Made by a program: the position numbers and the translations under genes. This document shows positions 1 to 14,457 of a stretch of 64,000 nt of DNA, one piece after another. Each line of letters starts with the position of its first letter. The stretch's first letter is position 1. Source of the stretch: Amphirosellinia nigrospora (Eukaryota; Ascomycota; Sordariomycetes; Xylariales; Xylariaceae); the NCBI GenBank assembly GCA_004123355.1, contig SCHM01000004.1:1984001-2048000 (forward strand). The letters run 5' to 3'. Below the pieces are notes generated by a model. The model saw only the letters and a program-made list of their open reading frames with translations, ran no database searches and had not been told where the DNA came from.

Positions 1-1078
1 ATATTTTTTTATAGCTTTTTTATATTTAGTTTAATTTAATTTTGCTTAAAATCGCTTTTATTTTATTTTAAAAATATATTTATAGTTTTTACGTTAAATT
101 TTAAATATTAGTTTAGTTTTTTAAACGAAAACTTTTAAATTTTTAACTTATTATCGCTAATTAAGCTTTATTAATATTAGTTTTAGCTTTATTTTTTATT
201 TTTTTTATTTTATTTTAACTTTTATTTTAACTTTTTAAATTATATTATCGGACGATTTATAAGCGTTTTTAATAAAGCTTATATTAATATTAACAATATT
301 TGTTAATAGTTATTACGCTAAAAATTAAAAAAAAAAAACTTTAAATAAAAGTTTTCTAATAATAAATCTAGCGTTTAATTTAATAAATAACTAAATATGT
401 AAAAAAACTATTATTATATTAGTTTTATAATTCGTTATTTTTATATAACGTTATAATAATAACTTAAAAATAAAATAAACTATATACGAATAAAATAAAA
501 TAAAATATATATAATTCGTAACTATATTTTAATAATAAAATTAATATATTTAATAACTTTAATAATAAACTAAAACGTTTAAAAACTTTATAATAAAAAA
601 ATATTTAAAAAATTAATTAATAAAAATTCGTAACGTTTATAACTTTATAATAATTTTAGCTATGCTATAAAAATTAGTATATTTAAGATATAAAATACTT
701 TATTAAGCTTTTTTTAAAGCTAAATAACTAGTTTATTTAAAAGCTTCGCAAAAAGTATAAAAGTAAAAGTATAAAATAAATCGACGCTAAAGCGCGATAT
801 TTGCTTTAATTAATAAATACGTATAGATTACGCGCTAATTGCCGCTAAAAAAATTTATATTTTCGACCTCGAAAAATTTAAAAATAAATAGTTTTTAGTA
901 TAATTTAATATTATAATAAACTATGTAATAAAGCACTACTTTAAGAAAAATATTATAAGTTATAAAAAAGCTTGATTAAAGGAAGAGAATCTATTATTAG
1001 ATTTACGCAATAGATTTAATAATAGATTTTTGACTAGCAGTGTGTGCTAGCTGTTTGTTTAGATATAGGTGTTGCTAG

Positions 1079-1113
1079 GTGGCTTCCCCTTGCGTTCCGC
1101 GTAGGGAAGCCAC
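1079..1113. repeat. perfect 10-bp hairpin in a GC island
   Basis: GTGGCTTCCC (1,079-1,088) is perfectly inverted as GGGAAGCCAC (1,104-1,113). The 15-nt loop itself contains a GCG/CGC pair. It lies in an island of about 110 bp (1,020-1,135) of ordinary base composition inside RIPed DNA. It may be the end of an LTR or of a small non-autonomous element too short to be RIPed. Its identity is unknown. Confidence 0.6.
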
Positions 1114-4100
1114 TGGTAATATAGACCCTTTAGGGATTTTATTAATTTTATTTAATTAATATTATATATAAGTTTTTAAAACAGTATTTATGGCGCTTAT
1201 ATATAACGATTGTAAATATTTATTATTTTTATTATATATAGTTTAAGTTTAAAAAAAAAAAAAAAAAAATAAAAAATTAATTATACGTATTATTTTTTAA
1301 AGTATAAATTTTAATTATTTTTATTATAATTTTCTAATTTTTTTATTATTTATATATAATATTTGTTTTTTTAAATGCTTATATATAATATATTGTTTTT
1401 ATATATATTTAGCTATTATTTATCGTATAAATATATTTTTTATAGTTTTTTAATAAATATTTTAATTTATAAATAATTTATTTATAAAAACTAAAGTTTT
1501 TAATATTTAGTTTAAAATATATTTAATAAATATATAATTAAGTTATTTTTATTATTAATTTATTATATTTAAAATTTTTTTTTTTTTATATAATTTTTAA
1601 AAAAATATAATATTTATTATTAATTTTTTTTTTAGGTTATTTTTAGTTTAATTAAACAATTATAATAATTTAAAATTTAAATATAAAATAATAAATATTA
1701 AAAATAAGTTAAATATTTTTATAATTTTTTAAAATATTATATAAAAAATAATAATATTATTAAAACCGCTAATTATATTATATAATTTGCTAGCTAAAAT
1801 ATTTTATATAATTTTTTATATTTATTTAAATTTTAGTATATAATATTATTTTTAATTTTAAAATTTAAGTTTATTATATTTTTATATAAACTTTAATTAT
1901 AAATATAATAAATTTAAATATAAAGTTATATTTATTTACGAATAATTTATTTATAAAAATAAAAGCTTTATATAATAAAAATCGAAAAAAATAAATATAA
2001 GCTTTTTAATAAATTATTTTTTTACTATTTAATCTATTTATTTAATATTTTAATATATATAATTATAGCTTAATAACTTAAGCTATAATAATAAAATTAA
2101 TATAGCTTTAAATTAATATATATATTAATATATATTTTTTTAGTTTATTAAAAATATAAATTTAAACGAATTTTTTTATATAAAAGTTAACTTTAATTAA
2201 ATTTTTAGTTTTTTAAATTATTATATATTTTTATATAAAAAATTTTTTATTATTAAACTTAAATAAATATTTAAAAAAAATTTTTTTAAACTTTATATAA
2301 AGTTTCGCTTATTTAAGTTTTTTTTTTTCGTATAATAAAAAATCTAATATAAAAAGCTTAATATATTATCCGTTTATATTTAGTTATTTTAAAAATATTT
2401 AAACTATATATATAATAATAAATATAAATTATATATAAATATTTATATTTTAAGTTTTTTTTATATAATTAATAATATATTTTAAACTAATATAGTTTAA
2501 ATTTAATTAAACTATATAAAAATTATATAAATATAAAATAATTTTTAAAAAATATTTTTTTTTTAGCTTTAAAAAAATAAGTATAATATTATATAATAGT
2601 TTATTTTTTAATTAAATATAAGCTTAAATAATATTTTTAAGCTTATATAAAGCTTTAAAATTTTATATAAAAATAAAACTAATATTAAAATTAACTATTA
2701 GCTTATTATTAAATTATTAATAATTAAATTAAAAAATATTTTTTTAATATTATTATATTTTTATATAATAAATTTAAACTTTTTATATAGTTTTATAATT
2801 TTTTTTTAATTTTTCGTATAAAATAAAACTTAAAATATATTTTTTTTTATAAATATTTAAATTATATATAATAAATTTAAAAATATTTATATAATAAGTT
2901 TATTAATTTTTATTATATTTAACTTTTTAAATAGTTTATTAAAAGTTATAATAATTTTATTTATATATAGCTTAATTATTAATTTAAAAGCTTATTTTTT
3001 TTTTTTATTAAAAAAATCTATAATATTTAAATATTATATAATAAATATATTTAAATATTATATAATAATAAAGCTAAGTTTTTTTTTTTAGCTAATTATA
3101 TTTTTTTTAATAACTATTAATTATATAAATTATATATTATTTTAATTTAAATTATTTATTTAAATATTTTATATAATAATATAATTTAATTATATATATT
3201 AAAAATATATTAATTTATTAATTAAAGCTATAATTATATTTAATTTTTCGATTGTTTTAATTTTATATAGTTTTTTTTTATTTTATTTTTTTTTTATATT
3301 AAAATTTCGTTTTAAAAAAAAAATATAAATATATTATATAAAAATAGTTTATTTTGCTTATTAATTGCGTAACTAATTTTAATTTTTATATAGTTTTTAT
3401 ATAGCATTTATTATTTTTTAAATAGTTGCTATTTTTTATATAAAAAAAAAATAAAAAAACTTTTTATATTAAAAAAAACTTTAAAAATAAAAAAATTAAT
3501 ATAAAATTATTAAGTTTAATAATATTATTTAATTTTTATTATTATTTATAAAATTAATTTATTATTTATATATATATTAATTTTTTCCCGAAAATATTAT
3601 ATATACGTTTAAATAGTTTATATATTATTTATTTTGTTTATTATTTAATATATTTTAATAAATATTTTATAATATTATATATTAATTATTTTATATATTT
3701 TTTAAATTTATTTAATAAAAAATTATTTTAAAATTATATATAATATTATTAAAAAGTTTTTAATAAATATAATTTAATATTTATATAATATTTTTTATAT
3801 ATTTTATATAAATATTAATTTTAAAAAAATTATTGCTTAAATAAATAATATTAATAATATATAATATATTTTATTGCTATTTATAAATATTTAATTATTT
3901 CGTAGTTAAATTTATAATTATTTTTAATTATAATTTAAATCGCCGTAAAGCTTTATTAATATTTAATAATAATAATAAAATTTTTAGATTTTTTTAAAAT
4001 AAATTGTTCGATTTTATATTTTATATAAAATAATATTTATATAATTTTTTTATATAAAATATTAATCGTTTATATAATATAGTTTTAGTTTTTATAAAAT

Positions 4101-6875
4101 AGCTAGTTATTTTATACGGATTAATATTAAAAAATAAATAATTTTATTTATATATAATAGAAATATTTTTATTTTTTATATAATAATATTTTTATATTAT
4201 TAAAATATATTTTTAAGCAGTTTATATTTTTAAAAAAAAATAAAATAAAATAAAAATATTTAAAATATAAAATATTATATAGTTAATTTAATTATTAATT
4301 TTATTATATTAACTAAAATTATTATATAGCTTTTATTAAAGCTTATTTTAGCTATTTTAAAAATTTAAATAATTTTAGCTTTTAAGTTTTTTTATATAAG
4401 CTTTTATTTATAGTTTTTTTATAATAAAAATTTCGAAGCTTTTATATTTTAAATAATATTTTAATATTTTATATAATATTAATTATTAAATATAAACAAA
4501 TTAAATAATTAATTTATAATTATTAACTAAATATTTTTTTTATTATATAATATATAAATATATTATTTATAATATATTATATAACGTTTTTATTTTATAT
4601 ATTTAAATTTTTTTTTTTTTTTATTATATATATTTAAATAGCTTTTATATTTAATTAAATAAGTTAAAAATTTTTCGGGAGTTAATTTATTTTTAAATAT
4701 TATTTTTATATATTAAAATATTAGTTTTTTATATAAAACTTTTTTTAAAAAATATAATTAATTAATTAGTATTTTTTTTTTTAGCAAACAAAATATTTTT
4801 TATTTATATATAAGTTTTTTAAAAAATAATTATTTATATAATTTTAATTAATATATTATTTTTAAAAATTTTTAAAATATTATAATATTTTTATATTATA
4901 TAAAATAATAATTAATTTAATTATATTATTAATTTATATAATAAGAATTTTTTATTTTTTATATAAAATACTGAATTATTAGGTTTTTTTTAACCTAAAA
5001 ATATAAATAAAAGTTTAAAAAAAATCTTTCGTATATAAATTTTTAAAAAATAAATACTATTTTAAATTCTAGAATATTTTTATACGCGTATATAATAATT
5101 ATATTTAAATAAATTTTTTTAAATATTTTATTTTAAATATTTTTTAAGTTTTAAATAGTTTATTAATTATAACTTTTAATATTTTATATAAAATAAGTTT
5201 TTTTTTTATTTATATATTTATACGAAAATAATATTAATTTAATTAGTTTAATATTAGTTATAGTTTATAATTATATTAAAATATAAGTTTATAATATTAT
5301 ACGTTTTTTTTTATATATAATTAAAACTAATATAATATATATAATAATTTTTTATATAATTAATTAAATTATAAAAATATAATATAAAATTAATTTTTTA
5401 TAATTTTAAACTTTTAATAATAATTAACGAATTATTATATTTTATTATAAAATAAATTATATAGCTTTTTAAAATAATTTTTTTTTTTTTGCTATATTTT
5501 TAAAAAAATTTAATATTTCGTAAATAAAATAGCTTTATTTTAAATATTATACGTAAAAAAAATTTAAATTTTAAATAAAAATATTTTTATATTTAATATT
5601 ATATAATAAATAAATTATTTTAAAGTTTAAAAAAAATTTAAAAAATTAAATATTTTATTATATATTAAAAATATAATATATTTTTATTTATATAAAAAAT
5701 AAATTATTAATTAAAACAAATAATAAATAATATTTAATAATTATAAAAAGTTTTTAAAACTTTGTTTTTAATATTTTATTTTTATATAATATTTTATTAT
5801 TTAAGGTTAAAAAGCTAGTTTTTAGTTATATATATAAGTTATTTTATAGCTATTTTTTTTTTTTTTTTATTTTTTTTTTGTTTATTTTTTATTTAAAAAA
5901 AAAAATCGCAAAATTGTTTTATTATATAAAAAAACTTTATTAATTTTAAAGTTATTAATTTAATATAAAAAACGTAAATATTATCTAAAATAATTATATA
6001 AAAATTTAAAATCTATATATTAAAATATATTTATTTTTATAATTTATATAATATAGTTTTTTTTAACTATTTTATAAGTTTTTAATTTAAAACGTTTTTT
6101 ATATAAAAAATATTATAAATTTTTTAATAATTTAAATATTAATTTTATTAAATATTTTAAGTTTTATTGCTTCGAGGTTTTTTATTAATATTTTTTAAAA
6201 AATTTTTAAATTATATAAAATATAATTATATTTTATATATAAATACGTTATTTATATATTAATTTATTTATAATAATTGTTTTAAAATTTTATAAAATAT
6301 TTTATATGTATAAAAATTAATAGTTTTTCGTATAAAACTTAAAAATATACCGGTTTTTTAAGCGATTTTTTTAGCTATATTATTATATAAAATATTAGCT
6401 AAAAAAATAAAAAGTTATTTTAGCTATTTTTTTAAAAATATAGCGTTTTTATATATTTATTTATATTAATTATTATATAATTAATTATTATTTTTATTAT
6501 ATTCGAAAATATTATAAATAAAAAAATTATTAAATTATATATTAAATATATAATTTATATAATAATAATTAAAAAATAATATAATTACGCGCTATTAATT
6601 AAACTTTTATATAAAAATATAATACTAAAATATATTAAAATAATTAATTTTTTTTTTATTAATATAATATTAAAAAAACTAAAATATAATATAAAAAATA
6701 TAGCTTATATAACTAAGTTTAAATTCCGTTTTTTTTTATTAATTTATATTTTTTAGCTAAAAATACTAATTAATATTAAATAACTAAAAAGTATAATATT
6801 ATATATAATAATAAATAAAATAAATATTTATATATATCGATTTATTTTTTATAATTATTTGTATAAAAGCTAGGC

Positions 6876-6904
6876 TTTCGTATAAAAAATTCTTTTATAC
6901 GAAA
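6876..6904. repeat. 12-bp inverted repeat, 5-nt spacer
   Basis: TTTCGTATAAAA (6,876-6,887) is perfectly inverted as TTTTATACGAAA (6,893-6,904). To its right, base composition is less extreme for about 180 bp. It could be the end of a decayed element or an AT-rich chance hairpin. No coding context was seen. Confidence 0.5.
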
Positions 6905-7510
6905 AAAATTCTACTACGGCATACTGCACAACTAAATCAGGCAAATATATTAATCTAACTCTGTTATATAAATAACTAATACTGCAATTAATAATTAACT
7001 ATCGTACGTAATTAATACTAATATATTAACTTTATACGTAGATAATATTACAATTATAACACTTTATGTGTTAATTTTCGCGTTTATTAATAATATACTT
7101 TAATAATAAATAAACTCCGAAATATTTAATATTATTATTAATAAAAGCTATTATAGTTATAAAATCTTTATAAAATAATATAATAATTTTAACTTTAATA
7201 TTATTAATAATATATAAAACTATTTCGAAATATTTCGCTAAAAATAAACTTTAAACGAACTATTAATAAAAGTTGCTAAGCAAAAATTATTTTTAAATAT
7301 TAGTATTTTTTTAAACCGCTTATTATAGTTAATTTAGCTTTAATATTTAATTTTATTAATATATACTTAGGCGATATAATATATTTAAAATTTAGTAATA
7401 TTATTAAAATATTTTATTAATTACTTTTAAATTCTATATATATTATTATAAAATTTTAAAAGTTTTTTAACTTTAACTAATATATAATAAGCGATAAAAA
7501 AGCAAACAAT

Positions 7511-7785
7511 TATAATAGATATAACATAGGCAGAAAGTTTAGACACCTAATTTACCTTATATTAGAAGCTAATATTCTACTTAGGAAAAAAAAGAAAAAA
7601 GTATTAGTACATTAACTTGCAAGTAATAATAAGTAATTATAGGTATATGCCCCACACCGCTTAGTACTGCCGCCACACACCGCCTTAGCCCAGTATTACT
7701 ACTGCTACAATTACCTTGTAGGGCAGCTATATTGCAGCCACAGCCTTAGAATAGTAAAAGTAGGTTAAAAAATAAGGCTATAACA
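7511..7785 (-). repeat. 3' LTR of the gypsy element (heavily RIPed)
   Basis: This is the copy of the right LTR with many more transitions. Where the right copy reads CCACTGCCACA, this one reads CTACTGCTACA, and TGTGACA has become TATAACA at its end. The changes fall at CpA/TpG, the RIP target. Confidence 0.9.
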
Positions 7786-7805
7786 ACTTCCCCCTTTTAA
7801 AAAAG

Positions 7806-7818
7806 ACTCGACCCGAGT
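7806..7818. repeat. 13-nt palindrome before the polypurine tract
   Basis: ACTCGACCCGAGT lies just inside the polypurine tract of the gypsy element. A counterpart (CTTCGTCCCGAAG, 15,986-15,998) stands at the same place in the small TRIM-like element, suggesting a shared 3' non-coding architecture. Confidence 0.6.
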
Positions 7819-9249
7819 TTTTTCGCGCTCGTGCGGGGCTCTAAAACCGTAGGTCTAGTTCGTATCGCTCGCGTAAGGAATTAAACTATAAATCTTTTCA
7901 ATCGATACTCTTAGGCTAAAAAGTTCCCTTTGGTTCGTAATAGCTATTATTTTATAGGGCCTTTTGTATCCCTGTTATATTACTAGCTATTTAAACAAAC
8001 GATTATATAATAACTATACCGCTTAATATACTTTATTAATTATTACGTAGGCCCTTTATCCTTTTTTATATTTTCTATGCACTTATCCCTGCAGGCTTAT
8101 TATTATTTTTTATATTCTGCTGCAAACTTGTCCTTTTTTGCAGCTTTTAGCTATTCGTTTAGTCGTAATAGCGGGCTTGCTACATCTAAGTTTGCTTTAT
8201 AGTATTCTTTCAGTTTCTTTATAGAATTCCTTAAGTTCGTAGCCAAATACTACTTATTGTTATATTTTTATCTTTTTTACGTAATTTTATAATATAGCTT
8301 ATAATAATAGATACGTAAAAATAATACTTTTTCGATTTCTTACTTTTTTTCTTCGAAACTAAGGTTTATTATTTCGCTTTCTAGTTGTTTATATTTTTAG
8401 CCCAGTAATAAGTTATTAGGGTACTTACGTAAGCGGTCGCATAAAATTATTTATTTTTGCGCTAGCTATCGGGCAGCTATAGTCGGAAAATATTAAAGTT
8501 ATTTAGTTATATTTCTTCGATCTTATAATAATTTTTCGTTATAAAATAATCTAGTTTATTATTAAAGCGGTCGGTTTGTTTACTTTTTTGCATAGCACGT
8601 AAACATAGTTTCTAATAGTAAAATTAAAATCTTTTTTATGTTTGTTAGCTTAAGTAACTATTTTTGCTATACTTTTTTTACGTTTTGTTTAATAACTTTA
8701 ACGTACTCTCGTATACGCTATACGAACGTTTAAGCTTTTTCTTTATTTAACTTTTTTTAATTAAGCGATCGACTAGCTTTTTAGTTTTAAATTTTTAATT
8801 AAATATTATTTTTATTAGTCGGCCTATAAAAATTTTTTTAGTATTAAGCCACCGAATAATTCGTAAAGTAAAAATATTTATATTACGTTTAAAGCAAGTA
8901 GCGCTTTCGACCAATCTTTCTAAAAATAGCTTATAAAAAGTTGTAGCTTTTAGTTATTTATTAGTATATAATTTCGACTTGTCCGGCAGTTTGTTTATAT
9001 CCGGCAGAAAAAAAGTTTAGTTTTATTTTATATATTTTAGAAAGTTCGTCCGTAAAATCAGCTATAAATTGCAACCTTTAGTTATTTATAAACAATTCTG
9101 GCTACTTAAAAACTTAATAAAAGCTTTAGTAGTATATTTTAGCTATTTTTTTAATAATAATTTCGTTTTTATATATAATTATCTAAAAAATTTTAATTAA
9201 TCGATCGATAACGTAAAAAGTTATATTATTTTTATTTATCTTTAAAAAA

Positions 9250-9470
9250 ACTTTTAAAATCGATAACAATATATTGCTAAAAATGCTTTAGGACTTCTAG
9301 CAGTATTAGCTTTCTAGGAGTTTTATTGCGCGGCACTTTAAACAGCCGGTAGTAATAATTAGTAATATAGCGCTCGATATTGCTATATAGCCCTAGCTAC
9401 TAGTATTTTAAAAGACTATATAGCGCGTTTTGCCCTTGTTTAAATGCGCCGTTGCTAGTTGTATATAAGC
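9250..9470 (-). pseudogene. integrase block of decayed gypsy pol
   Basis: Minus-strand translation reads a segment close to the zinc-binding N-terminal part of gypsy integrases: ...YSLLKY, LYSNIERYITNYYYRLFKVP..KTP, then QYIVIDFK, where the D is the first acidic residue of the DDE core. The expected Cys residues of the HHCC motif read as Tyr and two tandem stops replace Trp codons, all explained by G-to-A (RIP) changes. It cannot encode an active enzyme. Confidence 0.85.
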
Positions 9471-10429
9471 TTTTTTAATAATACGTATTTTTAGGTTATT
9501 TGTCTTTAGTACTATAAGTCTTCTTTTATATAAAAGCAAGTTACTTAGTATAAACTAATTAAAGTACGTATTAACGCAAGTTTAGATTTAATATCCGTTA
9601 AAACTAATATTTATATAATTAATAAATAAAATAGCATTAGTTAATACTATCTTTAATAGCAGTACTGGTTTAAAGTCCTTAAAAGCGCAAACTACCGTTC
9701 TTTTTAGCAGTTATACGCCTATAGCAAGCTTAAATAAAGCCATCGTTCGTTATTTATCTCGATTTATTTCTATATTTTCACGTCCTTATAAAGTTGGACA
9801 AAATATCGGCTATAATACTTTAACTTTAGTCGATACGTAATTACGAAGTTATATTAAGCGATTAATTCGGCCTATCCCGCTTATTATAGGTTTAAAACTT
9901 TTTTCGTACTAAAATATTCTAGTATAGCGTAGTTGGTAATTATAATAAAAAGCTTTTGTTTTTAAAGCTTTATAAGTTCGGCCTTCCAATATAAAAACCT
10001 TTTATTACAGCGAGCATTTTTTGTTAAGGATGCCGTAATTAAGCTTTTTTTTTTATAGCGTTTCTAAATAAAAAGCGACCAGCTTCTAAAAGTTATTAGG
10101 CTTATCGCGTTATAATAATATACCTATAGCTATACTATTCGATATATTAGTTTCTATGTAGGTCTCTAACTTATATAAAAAATACTAGAGAACAAAAGCT
10201 AATATTAAAGCTTTTTTTAAAATATCGAAAGCTTATTAATATTGTTTAGTTTATATTAGGTTTACGTTTGTTATAGTTAACTTATTTAAAGGTTTAGCAA
10301 TACGCCCGTATTTTTCGATAAAGCGTTTATAAAAGTTATAAAATCCTAAGAAAGAGCGTATTCCTTATAGTATAGCCTTCCCGTTCTTAATTAATAGTTA
10401 TTAATATTAGATTATTTTTACTTTATTTT

Positions 10430-10672
10430 AGTCGACTTTTATACTTTTTGTTCCCACAATAAAGCCTAAAAACTTAGTCCGGGTAATAGAAAATTTATAT
10501 TTTTTTAAGTTAGTTTATAATCCGGCTTTTTGAAAGCGGGCCAGCACTTTATTTATATATATTTTATGTTCTAGCTCGTTATTAAAATAGATTAAAATAT
10601 TATCGATATACGCCGTATAGAAAATATTTAAATATTTGCCTAAAGTATTGTTAATAAAGCGCTAGAACGTTA
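10430..10672 (-). pseudogene. reverse transcriptase block of decayed gypsy pol
   Basis: Minus-strand translation reads FYTAYIDNILIYFNNELEHK, the gypsy YxDD catalytic box with the second Asp mutated to Asn. It continues with KVLARFQKAGL and then TKFLGFIVGTKSIKVD, the connection typical of Ty3/gypsy polymerases. Stop codons sit where Gln, Trp or Pro are expected. The order RT before integrase on the minus strand matches Metaviridae-type pol. It is inactive by RIP. Confidence 0.9.
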
Positions 10673-13600
10673 ATATTTATTAATAAAACTAAATAGTAGC
10701 ACTTTAAACTAATAAATATTATATCGCGTATAGAAAACGGTTAAACGTTTATTACCTTTTACGATTCGAATACGATAAAAGCTTAGCAAATATTGATCTT
10801 AGTATAAACTTAACTTTAGTTAATCGGGATAGCGTTTTTTTTACTAATAGTAAAAAATATCGATTTTTTTAAGTAATATTGTTTAGTTTCCGGTAGTTTA
10901 CGCAAACCGCAAAAATCTGTTATTTTTTATAGCAAATAATACTAAAGCAGCTTATAGTATGTTTATAAGCTCGATAAAATTTTTAAGCAAGTTTTCTTAT
11001 ATATACTTTTAGTAGGCTTTAGTTTCGTTTAGCGATATTTTATATAAAGCGCTATATTTTAGCAACTCTAGTTTTTTTTTAATCGTAATCTTATAGTTAC
11101 CCCCGGACGCCGAAGAAGTAATTTGTCTAAAGCTACTTTACTAAATATATTTAAATACTCGTAATATTATTTAAATACTTCGCGGTAAGCTTTTTTACGC
11201 AATTCCGCTTTTTTTTAAATAGTAGCTCGTTTTTCTTTTTATCGATAATCTTCTCGATTTTATATAACGAAATAAAACTATGCGCAATTATATTATCTTA
11301 GCGCAAAATCGCAGCGAAAGCAAAAACGCTAATAGTCGCAATCTATACGGGTTTTTATTTATACTAACCAAAAATATCCTGTTTTATTATATACGGCCTA
11401 TATTTGTTTTTAGTAATTTTCTCTTTAAGCCTATTTATAACTTTTACGTAAAAAAAACTTTATATAAATAGCTTATAGTTATTTTCGTCTAATACCCTTA
11501 TTATACGATTAACCCCTTGTTACGTACAGTTGCTTCCTAGGTCAGAGTTAGCTTATAAAGGTCGCAAAATCGCAACAAATGCTTTAAGATAATAGGCTTT
11601 CGGTAGGGCTCCTCTAAAAGTTCTTTAGCTTTTTTTTTAATTTTACAATTTTATCGCGTAGCTATACTATTATTTCGGGTACGAATTTTATATATTTTTT
11701 TAGCTTTTTAGCCTTTAGGGGTATATTTATAGCGGGTTTTTACTCTATTTTATTAGTTTATAGTATATCTTTTTTAGGTTTATCTTTAATAGTTAATAAA
11801 AAGCGCGATTTCGGAACAATATTAGTAGCTTTTTATACATAGCGTTCTTAATTTAAGCAACTATTACAACGGCGTTTATTTTTAAACTCTATTATTTATT
11901 CCTAATAATTTATATTTTGCTAATAGCTAAAGTTCTAGATTAAATTCTCCGCTTCGTCTATAAGTATATCTTTTAAGTAATACTTAACTTTTTAATCGGA
12001 AAAAAACAGCAATTTTTTTAGCGGCTATTTACTAATATATCGTAGTAGTTAAAAAACTTTTTTCCGATAATTATATCATGTTTTATATTTACTACTAAAA
12101 GCGGCGCATTAAATATAATATGTTTTTAAACCTAGAAATATAGCTAGAAAGCTAAGTCTATTTTGGGTTGCTTTCTTATTATACCTAGCAATTATGCTAG
12201 GTTAAAACCTTATTATTTTTCTAAGTTTAATATTTTATAACTTATACTATAAAATTCACGTTTATTAATAAATATACGTTTGCTTCCGTATTAAATAAAG
12301 CTAATATAAATAACATAAGTTTATTGTTTATTATTATATATTTTATAAGTAAAAAGTCCTTTCCTAAAAGCCCCTTTAAAAAGTTATACAGAATTTTCCC
12401 ACATTTTTTATTCTTAACGCCGATACTCTAGTTATCCTAAAAAAAAAACTAATTATTCTAAGCGTTATTTTTTAGCTGCTCGCTTAGATAAATATTCCTT
12501 ATAACTTTCGCGACGATCTTATTAACGCAAATAGCATTTAATCGCTCCTAATTAGCCTTTATAGAACAAACGCTACTACGATAACCTTGCTCGTAATAAA
12601 TAAAACATTAACCTTTCGCTACTAGTAATTTTATCTGTTTAAAGTTAAGTTTAACGTACACTTTTTGCCCGTTATTAATAGTTCTTATCAGCGTAATACC
12701 GTAATATTTAAAATATAGTCCTTAATAGCTATTATTTTAAAAATAAATCTTAGGTGCTGTACCGGTCGTAACGTTTTTTCCCGTTTTATTTATATTTTTA
12801 TTTTTTTTTCTTTGTCCCGTTATTGCTTTAAAAAGTTCTTTTGCTATTAGTAATTATATATAGCAATATAGTTATAATATTCTAAAAAAAATATACTTAA
12901 GTTATTAAGTTTAATAACGTAAAGCTTGTTTAAACGTCGGGGCAACATATTGTATATGTTTCGCTTATATTCGGCCTTATTAACTTACGCTAAACTAGCT
13001 TATCGAGCAAATTAAATCTTAAACTTAAAAAACTTATCGGTAGCTTTTATTATAAAATACTTATACTATAAACGCGCCTTTTTATATTCGTAAAGATTAT
13101 AATACTAATTATATAAATACTTTAAAACTTTATTATAAGTTATTAATATAAGCGGGCTATTAGGGTTATAATTTTAAATAAACAATATTAAGTCTTTAAA
13201 TATAGTCCTACCTATAACTAGCGATATAGTTAACTTGCTTTTTTCGTTTAACTAATAGTCGGTATTTTTTTTTAGCTTCTTTTTTAATAGTATAAACTAA
13301 TATTTAAACTTAACTTCGGGCTTATTGCCGGTAAGTTTTTAATAATAAAAATAAAAAGTATTCAATTTTCGCGGATTAATCTTTACTGCTTGTAAAAACT
13401 GCGTCGTATAAATCGCTTTAGTACGAATAATTACTAGGGTGCTTTCGCAATTATAGCATATCGTAATAATTAAGGTAACTATAATTGTTTAATAGTAGGT
13501 CGGACCTTTATAGGTTTTATAAAAGCGGCCAATCGAACTACCTTGTCCAATACACTGATTTTCTTTTTATCTTCTTATATTTCTTCGCGGAAATAGTCGT

Positions 13601-14457
13601 GTATTTCTTCGAGTACGCGATCGCAAACCGTAGCTTCATCCGCCAAAACCCGACCTTATTCGAATCTTAGTTCTTTCTAAACCTGCTTTAAATAACGAGC
13701 TATTTTATCGTAGCAAACTTCTATATTTTATATTGTATTATTTATAGTTTTCGCAATATAGTATAAGTCCTTAGCTAGGTCGCCGTTAATAGTAAATAAA
13801 AAGATCGAAGTTTATATTTATCGAAAAAAGCAATAGGGTTTTCGTTAAATATTTTTACAAATTAATAGCTATTATTACGGAATCGAAATAAGCTACTATT
13901 TTTATCCTGCAAGAATACTAGTAATAACAGCACCGTTACTCCTTTTGCTATAATAAAATGTTCAATAAAACGATTAATTCGGGCTTTCGCGTTATCTTTA
14001 ACCTTAAATAAACAATACTTATAAGTTTGCGAAAAACAACCGGGGTAATAAACCTTTCGTAAAACTTTTTAGCCCTATAGTTAAATAAGTATTATTATCG
14101 TCGAACTATTCTTTAGGTTCTAAGTTTAACTAATTATTAGTTTTTTCGTTGCCTACTATTATAGTACGCTTCTAGTAAATCTATTTATACGTTTCTTCGC
14201 GGGCGGATAAACAAAACTTATTTAATAAGTCGTTCTTAAAAAAGCTATCCTCTATAAAAAATATTTTACGGGAATACTTTCGGGCAAAGTTCTTATTAGT
14301 AAACTATACTAACTTTTAGTAAAAGCTATAGTTTTAAAGTTAACAGTTTTTCTAAGCATTTTATCGTACGGCTAGCTAAACTTAGCTTGTTTAATTCGTT
14401 TTTTTTCTTTAGGAATTTATTGTTTTCTTAAATAGTAGTTTACATAAAATAGAATAT

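Larger units (their letters stand above)
1..7510. repeat. RIP-degraded AT-rich block, no live gene
   Basis: The stretch is almost wholly A and T, with stop codons in every frame. The remaining C residues are nearly all followed by G or T (AGCT, CGTT, GCTT contexts) and CpA is almost absent, as expected after RIP converts CpA to TpA on both strands. I can see no intact reading frame and no recognisable domain. It probably consists of old transposon copies decayed beyond recognition. Two less AT-rich islands (about 1,020-1,135 and 6,900-7,080) are treated separately. Confidence 0.85.

Noticed and set aside
1-60. Possible telomere at the left edge
   Set aside because: No TTAGGG/CCCTAA repeats; the edge is ordinary RIPed DNA.
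11280-11471. 63-codon plus-strand frame in the AT-rich block
   Set aside because: Antisense to the gypsy pol, AT-codon composition, no domain; a product of RIPed sequence.
13485-13670. 61-codon plus-strand frame inside the gypsy element
   Set aside because: Antisense to the element's gag/pol direction; no family features.
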